From Synechococcus sp. CBW1107 (GTDB lineage Bacteria; Cyanobacteriota; Cyanobacteriia; PCC-6307; Cyanobiaceae), in assembly GCF_015841355.1 (NCBI RefSeq), contig NZ_CP064908.1, forward strand, positions 2,356,001 to 2,420,000: a stretch of 64,000 bases of DNA. The letters are read 5' to 3'. The position numbers and the translations under genes were made by a program. Positions 39,014-47,994 of this stretch are shown here, in pieces. Below the pieces are notes generated by a model. It was not told the DNA's origin and searched no databases. It saw only the letters and a program-made list of their open reading frames with translations. Within the stretch, counting starts at the first letter, position 1. The number at the start of each line of letters is the position of its first letter.

Positions 39014-39117
39014 GGGTTCGGGAACAGAAAGTCCCGTCGGTGAGATCCCGGAATGACGTCCGCTCAGCGGTGCCATCAGGGTCGAAGCAGGCAACCTAGC
39101 AGTCGGCCTGCCTCCAC

Positions 39118-39912
39118 TCAGTGGCGTTCCAGTTCCAGGCGCCAGCGCTCACGCTTGGTGGGCTGGATCGAGAGCACCTTCAGCTCCCCGCGGTTCTCGA
39201 GCTGGATGCGATCCCCGGATCTGAGCTCGCGGCTGGGGGTGGTCACGGGCTGCCAGTTCACGCGAGCGGCTCCACGGCGGACCAGCTCCGCCATGCGGCT
39301 GCGGGAGAGCCCGAACCCTGCCGAGGCCACCGCGTCCAGCCGCAGGGAGGCTTCCACGGTGGCCAGCAGACGTGGTTGGGGCCTGGTGGGAGGTTGCAGC
39401 TGATCCAGACCCCTGGCCTCCAGCTCCACCTCCACGCTGCGTACCCGGGCCGTGGTGCCCCCCAGGCGGGCGGCCAGCTGGGGGTCCACGACCACCTGGG
39501 CGCCCCGGTCGCCCCGCATCCAGAGATCACCCAGCTCCCCATCGAGGGCGCCGGCCGCCAGCAGGGCGGCGCGGACATCGCCCGGTCCGGCTGGATCGAA
39601 GAGGAAGTTGCCGCTGACGTCCAGGCCGGCCAGGGGCGCTGTCGGCGGGGCGGACGCCGTGGCCAGATCGCGGCGAAGCAGCAGCAGCCGGCAGCGTTCA
39701 GCCCGGGGTCTGCCGCCCTCAGCCTCCAGATGAAGCTCGCTGAGGCTGCCCAGCCGCTCGAGCGCCTCCTCGCGGGTCACGGCGGAGAGAAACCACGACC
39801 AGTGGGGCTGCCAGTCGCGCAGGGCCTGCTCGGCCAGGGCGATCAGGGGCTCGAGCGCGGCTGGATCACGGCTGCCGCGCAGCAGGTCGGCGCCGGGGGG
39901 CGTGCAGCTCAT
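39118..39912 (-). CDS. Photosystem II S4-domain protein
   Basis: A 264-residue protein resembling the cyanobacterial/plant 'photosystem II S4 domain protein' family (TIGR03069). The C-terminal S4 RNA-binding domain spans about 175-245, with LDAVASAGFGLSRSRMAELVRRGAARVNW. The N-terminal part resembles YlmH-type proteins. Family members are associated with PSII or ribosome maintenance; direct evidence for a function is limited. The downstream end lies 104 bases from the tRNA; the start overlaps the upstream gene as ATGA. Confidence 0.88.
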   Translation of the reverse strand: MSCTPPGADLLRGSRDPAALEPLIALAEQALRDWQPHWSWFLSAVTREEALERLGSLSELHLEAEGGRPRAERCRLLLLRRDLATASAPPTAPLAGLDVSGNFLFDPAGPGDVRAALLAAGALDGELGDLWMRGDRGAQVVVDPQLAARLGGTTARVRSVEVELEARGLDQLQPPTRPQPRLLATVEASLRLDAVASAGFGLSRSRMAELVRRGAARVNWQPVTTPSRELRSGDRIQLENRGELKVLSIQPTKRERWRLELERH

Positions 39913-40388
39913 CCTTCGCCCAGTCGCACCACCGCCTGGGGACCGGCCTGCTGAATCACCAGCCAGGGAATCTCCTGCCCCGGGCTGCTCTCCACCAGCA
40001 GCAGCCAGCTTCCTTCCTCCAGCCGGTTGCGCAGGCTGCGGATGCGGTCGTCGGCCTCGGAGCGGACGCTGGCGGCGGCGGCGTAGCTGCCCATCCAGCC
40101 CGAGCCCATGCCCAGGAGTCCGCCGATCACCGGTTCGCCGTAGGTGCCGGCGAAGGCAAAGGTGTGAAGGTCGGTGATGAAGGTGAACATCAGCCCGGCG
40201 AAAAAACCGAACGGCATCAGCCAGCGCACCATGCTGCGCTGCCGCCGCTGCCGGGCCAGAGCCGGGTTGAGCAGCTCGACGGAATCGATGCTGCTTTCTC
40301 CTTCCCCCAGGATGGTCAGGACCCTGGGGGCGGGCTGGAGTTCAGTGAGCCGATCGCGCAACCGCTGCAGCTTGCGCCGGTCTTTCAT
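39909..40388 (-). CDS. Conserved-type membrane protein of unknown function
   Basis: A 159-residue protein starting at MKDRRKLQRLRDRL. A charged N-terminal coil (1-50) is followed by a hydrophobic helix (about 56-72, LMPFGFFAGLMFTFIT) and a Gly-rich hydrophobic stretch with glycine-zipper spacing (about 85-105), then a soluble C-terminal domain ending in GPQAVVRLGEG. Open frame continues upstream, but that lies antisense to serA. Coupled to the PSII S4 protein by an ATGA overlap, so a shared role is likely. Confidence 0.75.
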   Translation of the reverse strand: MKDRRKLQRLRDRLTELQPAPRVLTILGEGESSIDSVELLNPALARQRRQRSMVRWLMPFGFFAGLMFTFITDLHTFAFAGTYGEPVIGGLLGMGSGWMGSYAAAASVRSEADDRIRSLRNRLEEGSWLLLVESSPGQEIPWLVIQQAGPQAVVRLGEG

Positions 40389-40494
40389 CACCACCACCAC
40401 CGACAGTCCCAAGATCCAGAGCCACAAAGACCCGATTCTCGGCGTTGGCGGGGGATGCCGTGGCCACCGCTCACTACACTTCACCCCCGGCAGC

Positions 40495-40512
40495 GTCTGG
40501 GATTCTCCAGAC
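40495..40512 (+). other. Dyad in the serA leader
   Basis: GTCTGG and CCAGAC, separated by six bases, form a perfect inverted repeat ending 23 bases before the serA ATG. A TACACT box 16 bases upstream could be a -10. The dyad would lie at the 5' end of the message and may be an operator or leader hairpin. Confidence 0.4.
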
Positions 40513-40535
40513 CCCCTCTCTCTCCGTCCCTGGTC

Positions 40536-42122
40536 ATGACAAAGGTTCTGGTTTCTGATCCCATCGACCAGACGGGAATCGACATCCTCTCCCAGGTGGC
40601 GCAGGTGGATGTGCGAACCGGGTTGCCTCCGGAGCAGTTGCAGCAGATCATCGGCGACTACGACGCCCTGATGATCCGCTCCGGCACCCAGGTGACCGCC
40701 GCCATCATCGAGGCCGGCACCCGCCTGAGGATCATCGGCCGAGCCGGTGTCGGTGTCGACAATGTCGATGTCGAGGCCGCCACCCAGCGGGGTGTGCTGG
40801 TGGTGAACTCCCCTGAGGGCAACACGATCGCGGCAGCGGAACATGCGCTGGCGATGATGCTGGCCCTCTCCCGCCACGTGCCCCAGGCCCACGTCAGCAC
40901 CATGGCCGGGGGCTGGGACCGCAAGAAGTACGTCGGCAACGAGCTCTACAAGAAAAAGCTCGGCGTGGTGGGGCTGGGCAAGATCGGCTCCCACGTGGCC
41001 CGCGTCGCCAAGGCCATGGGCATGGAGGTGCTGGCCTACGACCCCTACATCTCCGCCGAGCGCGCCCAGTTGCTGCAGGTGCGCCTGATGGCGGTCGGCC
41101 CCCTGTTCGCCGAAGCGGATTTCATCAGCCTGCACCTGCCCCGCACCCCGGACACCGAGAACCTGGTGAACGCTGAGCTGCTGGCCACGATGAAGCCGAC
41201 GGCGCGCCTTGTGAACTGCGCCCGGGGAGGCATCGTCGATGAGAAGGCCCTGGCCGAGGCCGTCAGCTCAGGCACCATCGCCGGCGCCGCCCTCGATGTC
41301 TACAACAACGAACCCCTGGAGGCGGACTCGCCGTTGCGCCAGGTGGACGACCGCCTGATCCTCACGCCACACCTGGGGGCCTCCACCGAAGAAGCCCAGG
41401 AGAACGTGTCGGTCGATGTGGCCGAGCAGATCCGCGACGTGCTGCTGGGGCTCCCCGCCCGCAGTGCCGTGAACATCCCCGGCCTGACCCCGGAGGTGAT
41501 GGAGCGGCTCAAGCCCCACCTGCAGCTGGCGGAAACGCTCGGACTGCTGCTCAGCCAGCTGGCTGGAGGCTCGATCCAGGACCTGGAGGTGCGTCTCCAG
41601 GGTGAATTCGCCAGCCATCCCTCTCAGCCGCTGGTGGTGGCCGCTCTCAAGGGCCTGCTCTCGAGCGCCCTGGGCGATCGCATCAACTACGTCAATGCCG
41701 GGATCGAAGCCCGCAGTCGCGGCATCCACGTGCTCGAGGTCAAAGACGACGCCAGCCGCGACTTCGCCGGCGGCTCCCTTCAACTCACCTGCCGAGGCGG
41801 CCAGGGCAGTCACAGCGTCACCGGAGCGGTGTTCGCCGACGGCGACCTGCGCATCACCACGATCGACGAGTTCCCGGTCAACGTGATGCCCACCCGGCAC
41901 ATGCTGATCACCCGCCACCGCGACATGCCCGGGATCATTGGCAACATCGGCTCGCTGCTGGGCGAGCACAACGTCAACATCGCCTCGATGCAGGTGGGCC
42001 GCCGCATCGTCCGTGGCGACGCGGTGATGGTGCTGAGCCTCGACGATCCGATCCCCCCCAGCCTGCTGATCTCGATCCACGGGATCAACGGGATTCAGGA
42101 AGCCCATCCGGTCACGCTCTGA
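40536..42122 (+). CDS. serA: D-3-phosphoglycerate dehydrogenase
   Basis: A 528-residue NAD-dependent enzyme starting serine synthesis from 3-phosphoglycerate. The dinucleotide fold is LGVVGLGKIGSHVARVAKAMG; the catalytic Arg (NCARGGIVDE), Glu and His (LTPHLGASTEEA) are present. The middle ASB domain and C-terminal ACT domain (HRDMPGIIGNIGSLLGEHNVNIASM) are intact, so it is the long, serine-regulated type. The ATG starting MTKVLVSDPIDQTG is the conserved start. prmA follows after 11 bases. Confidence 0.97.
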   Translation: MTKVLVSDPIDQTGIDILSQVAQVDVRTGLPPEQLQQIIGDYDALMIRSGTQVTAAIIEAGTRLRIIGRAGVGVDNVDVEAATQRGVLVVNSPEGNTIAAAEHALAMMLALSRHVPQAHVSTMAGGWDRKKYVGNELYKKKLGVVGLGKIGSHVARVAKAMGMEVLAYDPYISAERAQLLQVRLMAVGPLFAEADFISLHLPRTPDTENLVNAELLATMKPTARLVNCARGGIVDEKALAEAVSSGTIAGAALDVYNNEPLEADSPLRQVDDRLILTPHLGASTEEAQENVSVDVAEQIRDVLLGLPARSAVNIPGLTPEVMERLKPHLQLAETLGLLLSQLAGGSIQDLEVRLQGEFASHPSQPLVVAALKGLLSSALGDRINYVNAGIEARSRGIHVLEVKDDASRDFAGGSLQLTCRGGQGSHSVTGAVFADGDLRITTIDEFPVNVMPTRHMLITRHRDMPGIIGNIGSLLGEHNVNIASMQVGRRIVRGDAVMVLSLDDPIPPSLLISIHGINGIQEAHPVTL

Positions 42123-42133
42123 GCCCTGCTGCC

Positions 42134-43075
42134 ATGTCCCCGGCTCCCCGCTGGTGGCGTCTGGAGATGGAGGCTCCTCCCGAGCTGGAGGAATCCCTTC
42201 TCTGGAAGCTGCCCTCCCTCGGCATCCGCCGTGTGGCCATCCAGTTCAGCCCCGATCAGCCCGGTTTCCACCAGCTGGTGGCCTGGCTGCCGGAAGCCGA
42301 CTGGCCGGAACCGGAGCGGCAGAAGCTGGCCCGGGAGCTCGAGTGCCTCACCGAGCCCTTCGCCATCGCCCTGCCTCCCCTGACCTGGGCGCTGCAGGAC
42401 GAGGAGGACTGGAGCCTCAGCTGGAAGCGCCACTGGCAGCCTGATCCCGTGGGCGAGCGGTTGCTGATTCTGCCCGCCTGGCTGGATCCCCCCCCGGAGC
42501 ACGCCGGCCGTGAGCTAATCCGGATCGATCCTGGCAGCGCCTTCGGCACCGGCAGCCACCCCACCACGCGCCTCTGCCTCGAGGCGATGGAGCGGCTGGC
42601 GCCGATCGATCAGCGGGTGGCCGATCTGGGCTGCGGCAGCGGAATCCTCGGCCTCGGTGCCCTGCGTCTGGGGGCCCGCTTCGTGGCCGCGGCCGACACC
42701 GACCCCCTGGCGGTGCGGGCCACGGCCAGCAACGCAGAGCTCAACGGCTGTCCCGTGCGGCCCGGCGGACCGCTGCAGGTGGTGGAGGGATCGGCCCTGG
42801 AGCTGGCGGTCCTGCTGGGGGAGGACGGACCGGCCGATCTGCTGCTCTGCAACATCCTGGCGCCGGTGATCGCCGAGCTGGCCGGCCAGTTCCGCACCCT
42901 GCTGGCACCAGCCGGCGTTGGCCTGCTCAGCGGCCTGCTGGTGGACCAGGCCGAAGAGCTCTGCCGGCTGCTGGCTCTGGAGGGCTGGAGCGCCGAGCTG
43001 GTGGCCTCCCAGGGCGTCTGGGGACTGCTTCAGATCCAGTGGTGCCGGGCTGCGATCCCCGGAGATGTCGCATAA
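42134..43075 (+). CDS. prmA: Ribosomal protein L11 methyltransferase
   Basis: A 313-residue SAM-dependent enzyme methylating lysines of ribosomal protein L11. The N-terminal recognition domain (about 1-120) is followed by RIDPGSAFGTGSHPTTRLCLE and the SAM loop VADLGCGSGILGLGALRLG, and NILAPVIAELA with the conserved Asn. Cotranscribed with serA. Confidence 0.95.
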   Translation: MSPAPRWWRLEMEAPPELEESLLWKLPSLGIRRVAIQFSPDQPGFHQLVAWLPEADWPEPERQKLARELECLTEPFAIALPPLTWALQDEEDWSLSWKRHWQPDPVGERLLILPAWLDPPPEHAGRELIRIDPGSAFGTGSHPTTRLCLEAMERLAPIDQRVADLGCGSGILGLGALRLGARFVAAADTDPLAVRATASNAELNGCPVRPGGPLQVVEGSALELAVLLGEDGPADLLLCNILAPVIAELAGQFRTLLAPAGVGLLSGLLVDQAEELCRLLALEGWSAELVASQGVWGLLQIQWCRAAIPGDVA

Positions 43076-43154
43076 ATCACGCTTATGCGTGCTCAGCCTT
43101 TGATTGGGCTTCTGGGGCTGCGCCTCCAGGATCGCCGTCAACGCCCCTGTCCGA

Positions 43155-43176
43155 TGTAGGACGGTGCGGTCCTACA
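43155..43176. promoter_or_regulatory. Perfect 8-bp dyad upstream of petF
   Basis: Arms TGTAGGAC (43155-43162) and GTCCTACA (43169-43176) flank six bases, ending 41 bases before the petF ATG. This could be a regulator-binding site at the petF promoter or a 5' hairpin controlling message stability. It is not an NtcA or LexA consensus. Confidence 0.55.
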
Positions 43177-43217
43177 GGCCCTGAACACTCAGGAGTCTGT
43201 GAGCCCCAATCCTTTCC

Positions 43218-43517
43218 ATGGCTTCCTACAAGGTCACCCTCATCAACGAGAGCGAGGGACTCAACAAGACCATCGAGGTTCCCGACGATCAGTACATCCT
43301 CGATGCCGCTGAGGAGCAGGGCATCGATCTGCCTTACTCCTGCCGCGCCGGTGCCTGCTCCACCTGCGCCGGCAAGCTCACCACCGGCACTGTCGACCAG
43401 TCGGATCAGAGCTTCCTCGACGACGACCAGATCGAAGCCGGCTTCGTGCTGACCTGCGTGGCTTACCCCACCTCCGACTGCACCATCAAGACCCACGCCG
43501 AAGAAGAGCTCTATTGA
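43218..43517 (+). CDS. petF: Ferredoxin I, photosynthetic [2Fe-2S]
   Basis: A 99-residue plant-type ferredoxin, the main soluble electron acceptor of photosystem I. The cluster motif is CRAGACSTC with the fourth Cys in [10 protein letters not shown]. It is strongly acidic and ends in the typical EEELY. Single-gene unit with its own dyad upstream and an intrinsic terminator 40 bases after the stop. Confidence 0.98.
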   Translation: MASYKVTLINESEGLNKTIEVPDDQYILDAAEEQGIDLPYSCRAGACSTCAGKLTTGTVDQSDQSFLDDDQIEAGFVLTCVAYPTSDCTIKTHAEEELY

Positions 43518-43557
43518 GCTTCAGTCCAGGTTTGGCTTGAATCCAGATCCCACTTCT

Positions 43558-43580
43558 GCCACCCTTCGGGGTGGCTTTTT
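43558..43580 (+). terminator. Intrinsic terminator of petF
   Basis: A perfect 7-bp stem, GCCACCC and GGGTGGC, with a stable TTCG tetraloop and five T residues. It ends one base before an in-frame ATG of the next gene, which argues that the next gene starts further in or has its own promoter here. Confidence 0.9.
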
Positions 43581-43605
43581 CATGCCCGCGTTGGTGGATA
43601 CCCTG

Positions 43606-43968
43606 ATGGAGCCCGGCAGTGAGCACTGCAGCCCTGGAGGCCAGTACAGCTTCCGGGTGCTGGGTCCCTGCTGTCGGCTCTTCGACCGCGATGAGCTGCC
43701 CTGGCCCTGCTGCCGTCTGGCCTGGCGCAGCAAGGAGCCCAGCTGGCGCCGCATCGGCCGGCGCTTCGTGGCCGATCTGGCCTCCAGGCGCTGTCCCTCC
43801 TATGCCGTGGAACTGCTCCAGCCTGGCTCCAGGCCCACCTGCACCGTGCTCACCCTGTTCCCCCAGCGCCTGTCCCCGGCCCTGCAGGAGTGGTGGTACA
43901 GCAAGCAGCCTGGAACCATGGAGGCCACCAATGTGAGCCCGCCCCAGCCTCCCGCTGCGGTGGCCTGA
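43606..43968 (+). CDS. Cys/Trp-rich protein of unknown function
   Basis: About 120 residues from the ATG at 43606 (MEPGSEHCSPGGQYSF). Notable are GPCCRLFDRDELPWPCCRLAWR, RRFVADLASRRCPSYAVELL and TCTVLTLFPQRLSPALQEWWY, with about six cysteines in paired positions that could bind metal. An upstream ATG at 43582 abuts the petF terminator and is less likely. The ordered composition and codon use suggest a real gene; I do not recognise the family. Confidence 0.68.
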   Translation: MEPGSEHCSPGGQYSFRVLGPCCRLFDRDELPWPCCRLAWRSKEPSWRRIGRRFVADLASRRCPSYAVELLQPGSRPTCTVLTLFPQRLSPALQEWWYSKQPGTMEATNVSPPQPPAAVA

Positions 43969-44003
43969 GCCTGGCCTTGGCGTGGCGTGGGCCTCGTGAG
44001 GCC

Positions 44004-44032
44004 AAAAAAAACCGTGGTCCAGAGGACCACGG
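44004..44032 (-). terminator. Intrinsic terminator of psbV
   Basis: On the minus strand, CCGTGGTCC and GGACCACGG form a perfect 9-bp stem with a TCT loop, followed by eight T residues, 28 bases after the psbV stop. A strong, textbook Rho-independent terminator. Confidence 0.92.
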
Positions 44033-44060
44033 CATCAGCCGCTGGATTCAGTCAGCTGGA

Positions 44061-44582
44061 TCAGAAGTAGACCTTGCCGCCGCCCCACTGGGTGCCGCTC
44101 ACTTTCGGGGCCACCAGGATGTAGCCGGCGATCACGCGCAGGTCGTCATCGTCGAGGTCGCGCATCTTCACGAACACATCGCTGCTGCGCATGCTGGGAT
44201 GCACGTCGGCAATGCTGTATTCCCCGTCGTAGGAGGTGGGGTCCTTGATGAAGTCCACCAGGGCCTCGACCGAGTCGCGGGAGGGGGTGGCCAGGGAGAG
44301 GGTCTCAGGGTCGAGGCCGACGTTGTAGTTGGTCTTGGTGACGCCGCCTGCATGGCAGGTGCCGCAGCTGTCGTTGAACAGCTTGCGGCCGGTCTTGATC
44401 TCCGCTTCGCTGAAGGTGACCAGGTTGCCGTCGGGGTCACCCGGCACCGTGAGGGTGGCGGTGTCCCATTGGGCGGCCTGGGCAGCAGTCACGCAGAAGC
44501 CAAGACTGAGCAGAAGCGCCAGGGGCAGAACCAGCAGGGTCCGGGCAACCGCCCGAAGGGCAGTGAGAACGATAGAGGCCAT
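44061..44582 (-). CDS. psbV: Cytochrome c550 of photosystem II
   Basis: A precursor of about 173 residues for PsbV, the lumenal c-type cytochrome that stabilises the oxygen-evolving Mn cluster. A Sec signal peptide with hydrophobic core ARTLLVLPLALLLSLGF ends near AQA-AQW. Heme attachment is CGTCH, followed by AGGVTKTN; VGLDPETLSLATP and the C-terminal WGGGKVYF are PsbV hallmarks. The ATG at 44582 begins a normal signal peptide; a second ATG at 44612 would add ten residues. Confidence 0.96.
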   Translation of the reverse strand: MASIVLTALRAVARTLLVLPLALLLSLGFCVTAAQAAQWDTATLTVPGDPDGNLVTFSEAEIKTGRKLFNDSCGTCHAGGVTKTNYNVGLDPETLSLATPSRDSVEALVDFIKDPTSYDGEYSIADVHPSMRSSDVFVKMRDLDDDDLRVIAGYILVAPKVSGTQWGGGKVYF

Positions 44583-44699
44583 GAAGGGAGCCGGCGAAAA
44601 GGCGGTAGGCACCGCACCTGAGACCTTGTATCACGGGGGAAGGGCCCGCCGGCCGGGAATCAAGAACTGTTGCAGCGATCACCGTTGCCAGTCGGCTCC

Positions 44700-45662
44700 T
44701 CAGGCGGCCTTGGCCGCTCCGCCGGCACTCACCTCGAGGCTGAGAAAGTCCTTGGCCACGAGGGTGTTCGGGAAGATCGCACGGGCCTCGTTCACCAGGT
44801 CGTCGGGGGTGAGGGTGTTGCCGGCCACGTAGCGCGGGCTGAGGTGGGTGAGCACCAGCTGCTTCACCCCGGCGAGAGCCGCCGTCTGCGCCGCCATGGT
44901 GCTGGTGGAGTGCTGGCGTTGGAAGGCCATCTCCGCCTCGCCATGGGCAAAGGTGGATTCGTGGATGAGCAGATCGGCTCCGCGGGCCAGTTCCACCGCC
45001 GCTTCACTGAACACCGTGTCGGTGCAGTACACCATGCTCACGCCTGGGCGGTCGGGACCGCAGAGGGTCTCGCCCCGGATGATGCGTCCGTCGTCGAGGC
45101 ACACCTCGCGACCGGCCTTGAGCTCGGCATAGACCGGCCCCGGCGGGATGCCGAGCTCGCGGGCCTTCTCGATGTCGAAGCGGCCGGCCCGGGGTTTCTG
45201 CTCCACCCGATAGGCGTAGGCCGGGATGCGGTGGGTGAGCGGGGTGCAGCGCACCACCAGGTCGCCGTCGTCGAGCAGCACCGTCCCGGCGTGGGCGGCC
45301 CTGTGGACCCGGTGGGTGCGCAGGGGATAGCCGATCCGGGTCGAGGAGGTGCGCAGCACGCCCTCGAGGTAGTCGCGCAGGGGATCGGGGCCATAGAGAT
45401 CGACGCCGCTGCAGGCTCCGGCCAGCCCGAGGCTGGCCAGCAGTCCCGGCAAGCCGAAGACGTGGTCGCCGTGCATGTGGGTGATGAAGATGCGCCGCAG
45501 CTGCGACACCCTCAGTTCACTGCGCAGGAACTGGTGCTGGGTTCCCTCGCCGCAGTCGAACAGCCAGAGCTCGGCCCTCTGGGGCAGGCGCAGAGCCACC
45601 GCTGAGACATTGCGGGAACGGGTGGGTACACCCGAACTGGTGCCCAGGAAGGTGACTTGCAC
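44700..45662 (-). CDS. rnz: Ribonuclease Z
   Basis: A 320-residue metallo-beta-lactamase-fold endonuclease that trims tRNA 3' ends. The zinc motif [16 protein letters not shown] (HxHxDH) is intact, as are the N-terminal [18 protein letters not shown] and the late THLSPRY histidine motif. The GTG start gives the family length; the upstream open frame is not conserved-looking. A CCA-less tRNA-Val nearby is the sort of precursor this enzyme processes. Confidence 0.95.
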   Translation of the reverse strand: MQVTFLGTSSGVPTRSRNVSAVALRLPQRAELWLFDCGEGTQHQFLRSELRVSQLRRIFITHMHGDHVFGLPGLLASLGLAGACSGVDLYGPDPLRDYLEGVLRTSSTRIGYPLRTHRVHRAAHAGTVLLDDGDLVVRCTPLTHRIPAYAYRVEQKPRAGRFDIEKARELGIPPGPVYAELKAGREVCLDDGRIIRGETLCGPDRPGVSMVYCTDTVFSEAAVELARGADLLIHESTFAHGEAEMAFQRQHSTSTMAAQTAALAGVKQLVLTHLSPRYVAGNTLTPDDLVNEARAIFPNTLVAKDFLSLEVSAGGAAKAA

Positions 45663-45775
45663 TCCGGATGACCCTTTGGCGCATGCTGCCACGTCAGGCT
45701 CTGTCCAGGTCGGCTCTGGCGTCGCCGGGATGTGCTGGTCACAATGGCGCGCACGTTTCATGGCTGCTGCCGTTG

Positions 45776-47161
45776 ATGGCTGTTCCCAAGACCGGTCGGA
45801 TCCGCACCCTGTTCCTCGCTGTGGCCCTGCTGCCGCAGGCGCTGCTGACGGGGCCAGGCGGACTGGCAGGAGCCCAGGCTGCGGTCGGGGATGGAGCCGA
45901 GGACGTGGCGGCCCTTGACCAGCTCGAGCCCCTGACGGCCAGCCGGGCCACCAATCCTCAGATGCGGGTGCTGCTGCTGGACCTGCCGGCGATCAGGGTG
46001 GCGGGCAGCAGCGGGCTGCGTCTGCGCGACACCAGGGGCGGGGAGCTGCTGCGGATGCCTGCCGGCGCCACCCTCGCCCTGCGCCAGGCCGGCGGCCGCA
46101 TCCAGGTCCAGCCCTCGGCCGTGACCCAGGGCACCCCCGGTGTCCTCAGTCTGGGTGAGCTCTGGCTGGAGCCTCTGCCGGATTCGAACGGTCTCGCCAG
46201 CCTTCAGGTGGAGAACCGCCGCTACAGGGGGCGGCTGCAGGTGAGGGTTGAGGCCTCGAAGCTGAGGGCCATCAACGTCATCGCGCTGGAAACCTATCTG
46301 CCCAGTGTCGTGGGCAGCGAGATGCCCGCCAGCTGGCCCCTGGAGGCTCTGCGGGCCCAGGCTGTGGCTGCGCGCACCTATGCCCTGCGCCACCGCAAAC
46401 CCTCGGCCCCCTTCGATCTGCACGCCACCGTCACCAGTCAGGCCTACAAGGGACTGGAGTCGGAGACCGCCTCCACCCGCGAGGCGGTGCGCAGCACCCA
46501 GGGCCTGGTGCTGATGCATGGCAACAGCCTGATCAATGCCGTCTTCCACAGCAGCAGTGGCGGCAGCACGGAGAACAGCGGTGATCTCTGGTCGCGTCAG
46601 CTGCCCTACCTGGTGAGCGTGCCCGACTACGACGACACCAGCCCCGTGGCCCGCTGGGAGAAAACCCTCTCCCCCCAGCTGCTGGCCGGAGCCTTCGCGG
46701 AGATCGGCGGCGCCAGCCGCATCGACGTTCTCTCAACCACGGGCAGCGGCCGGGTGCGCCAGGCGCGGGTGATCGGACCCTCCGGCTCCCTGGTGCTCAC
46801 AGGCGCCCAGCTGCGCAGCCGCCTGGGGTTGCGCAGCACTCTGGTGCGATTCAAGGCCGCTCCCTTCACCTTCACCGCCCCGTCCCTCGCCGACGGCACA
46901 CCGTTGCCAGCTGACATGGGTTCGCTGCTGGCACCGCCCCCACCCCGGCCCCTGGCTCCGCCGTCGCCGGTGATCATCGCCGTGGGCCGCGGCTTCGGCC
47001 ACGGAGTCGGCATGAGCCAGTGGGGGGCCTATGCGCTCGCCCAGCAGGGCCGCCGATTCGACCAGATCCTCCAGCACTACTACCGCGGCGTCGAGGTGCA
47101 ACCGCTCCGGGCGGGATCCGGCCCCCTGGCGTCGGGAGCCGTCGCTGGGCGAGGCTCCTGA
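45776..47161 (+). CDS. SpoIID/LytB-domain protein, exported
   Basis: A 461-residue protein with an N-terminal signal sequence ([17 protein letters not shown], ending near GAQA-A) and a SpoIID/LytB domain over about 170-300 and onward. [38 protein letters not shown], read in pieces, is the core signature, and [19 protein letters not shown] is its conserved C-terminal motif. SpoIID proteins are lytic transglycosylases acting on peptidoglycan; cyanobacterial members are presumably periplasmic wall-remodelling enzymes. The start chosen gives a proper signal peptide. Confidence 0.88.
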   Translation: MAVPKTGRIRTLFLAVALLPQALLTGPGGLAGAQAAVGDGAEDVAALDQLEPLTASRATNPQMRVLLLDLPAIRVAGSSGLRLRDTRGGELLRMPAGATLALRQAGGRIQVQPSAVTQGTPGVLSLGELWLEPLPDSNGLASLQVENRRYRGRLQVRVEASKLRAINVIALETYLPSVVGSEMPASWPLEALRAQAVAARTYALRHRKPSAPFDLHATVTSQAYKGLESETASTREAVRSTQGLVLMHGNSLINAVFHSSSGGSTENSGDLWSRQLPYLVSVPDYDDTSPVARWEKTLSPQLLAGAFAEIGGASRIDVLSTTGSGRVRQARVIGPSGSLVLTGAQLRSRLGLRSTLVRFKAAPFTFTAPSLADGTPLPADMGSLLAPPPPRPLAPPSPVIIAVGRGFGHGVGMSQWGAYALAQQGRRFDQILQHYYRGVEVQPLRAGSGPLASGAVAGRGS

Positions 47162-47215
47162 GCACCGGTCCTGCGGCTGAAGCGGCGGAGCGGCTGACCA
47201 TCTCGCCTGCCTTCG

Positions 47216-47989
47216 GTGCCAACGCCTGCTTCTCCCGCCTGGTTGGCCGGTCGCTTCGAATGCTTCGAGCAGCCGTCTGATCTTGCCGGTCGCGTTGCTG
47301 AACTGCTCCATCTGGAACTCAGCGGCTCCATGGTGCGCCCCCTGGGCCTCGCCACCGGACGCACCATGAAGCCCGTCTACGCAGCGCTGGTGGCGAGGCT
47401 GCTGGCCCTTGGGCCCGATCAGCTCCAGGCCGTGCGCCAGCGCTGGCGGAGCTTCAACCTCGATGAATATGTGGGACTGGGGCCGGCGGATTGCGGCTCC
47501 TTCGCGGCGGAGATGACCCGCCGGCTGAGCGGGCCTCTCGGCCTGGATCCTGCCCGGGTGCAGCTCCCCGACGGTCTGGCGGCGGATCCCGCCGCCGAGG
47601 CCCTCCGCTACGCCGAAGCCGTTCAGGCGGCCGGAGGCATCGGACTGCAACTGCTGGGGCTGGGCAGCAACGGCCACGTGGGCTTCAACGAGCCCCCCTG
47701 TGCGCCCGACGCTCCCAGTCGCAGCCTCCGCCTCAGCGCCGCCACCCGACGCCAGAACGCGGCGGCCTTCGGGGGGGATCCGGACCTGGTGCCAGCCGGG
47801 GCGATCACCCTTGGCCTGGACCGGATTCTGGGGGCCGAGCGCATCCTGCTGGTGGTGAGCGGTCCGGCCAAGGCGGGCATCCTGGCGCGGCTGCTGAGGG
47901 AGCCTCCGGAGCCGTCGCTGCCGGCCAGCTGGCTGCAGGGCCATCCAGGCCTGCGTCTGATCGTCGATCGCTCCGCCCTGGAGGGCTGA
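47216..47989 (+). CDS. nagB: Glucosamine-6-phosphate deaminase
   Basis: A 257-residue isomerase/deaminase turning glucosamine-6-phosphate into fructose-6-phosphate and ammonia. The Rossmann-type core has LGLATGRTMKPVYAAL, FNLDEYVGL with the catalytic Asp, and LLGLGSNGHVGFNEP with the ring-opening His. A GTG start follows the SpoIID gene after 54 bases. It suggests turnover of amino sugars from wall material released by neighbouring wall enzymes, which is an inference. Confidence 0.93.
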   Translation: MPTPASPAWLAGRFECFEQPSDLAGRVAELLHLELSGSMVRPLGLATGRTMKPVYAALVARLLALGPDQLQAVRQRWRSFNLDEYVGLGPADCGSFAAEMTRRLSGPLGLDPARVQLPDGLAADPAAEALRYAEAVQAAGGIGLQLLGLGSNGHVGFNEPPCAPDAPSRSLRLSAATRRQNAAAFGGDPDLVPAGAITLGLDRILGAERILLVVSGPAKAGILARLLREPPEPSLPASWLQGHPGLRLIVDRSALEG

Positions 47990-47994
47990 GGGGC

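Noticed and set aside
40389-41135. Upstream extension of the minus-strand membrane protein gene at 39909-40388
   Set aside because: It lies antisense to serA and the real product begins at a clear ATG with basic residues.
43070-43091. Intrinsic terminator for serA-prmA from the CACGC-TTAT-GCGTG repeat at the prmA stop
   Set aside because: The stem is only five pairs and no T-run follows, so it is too weak to call.
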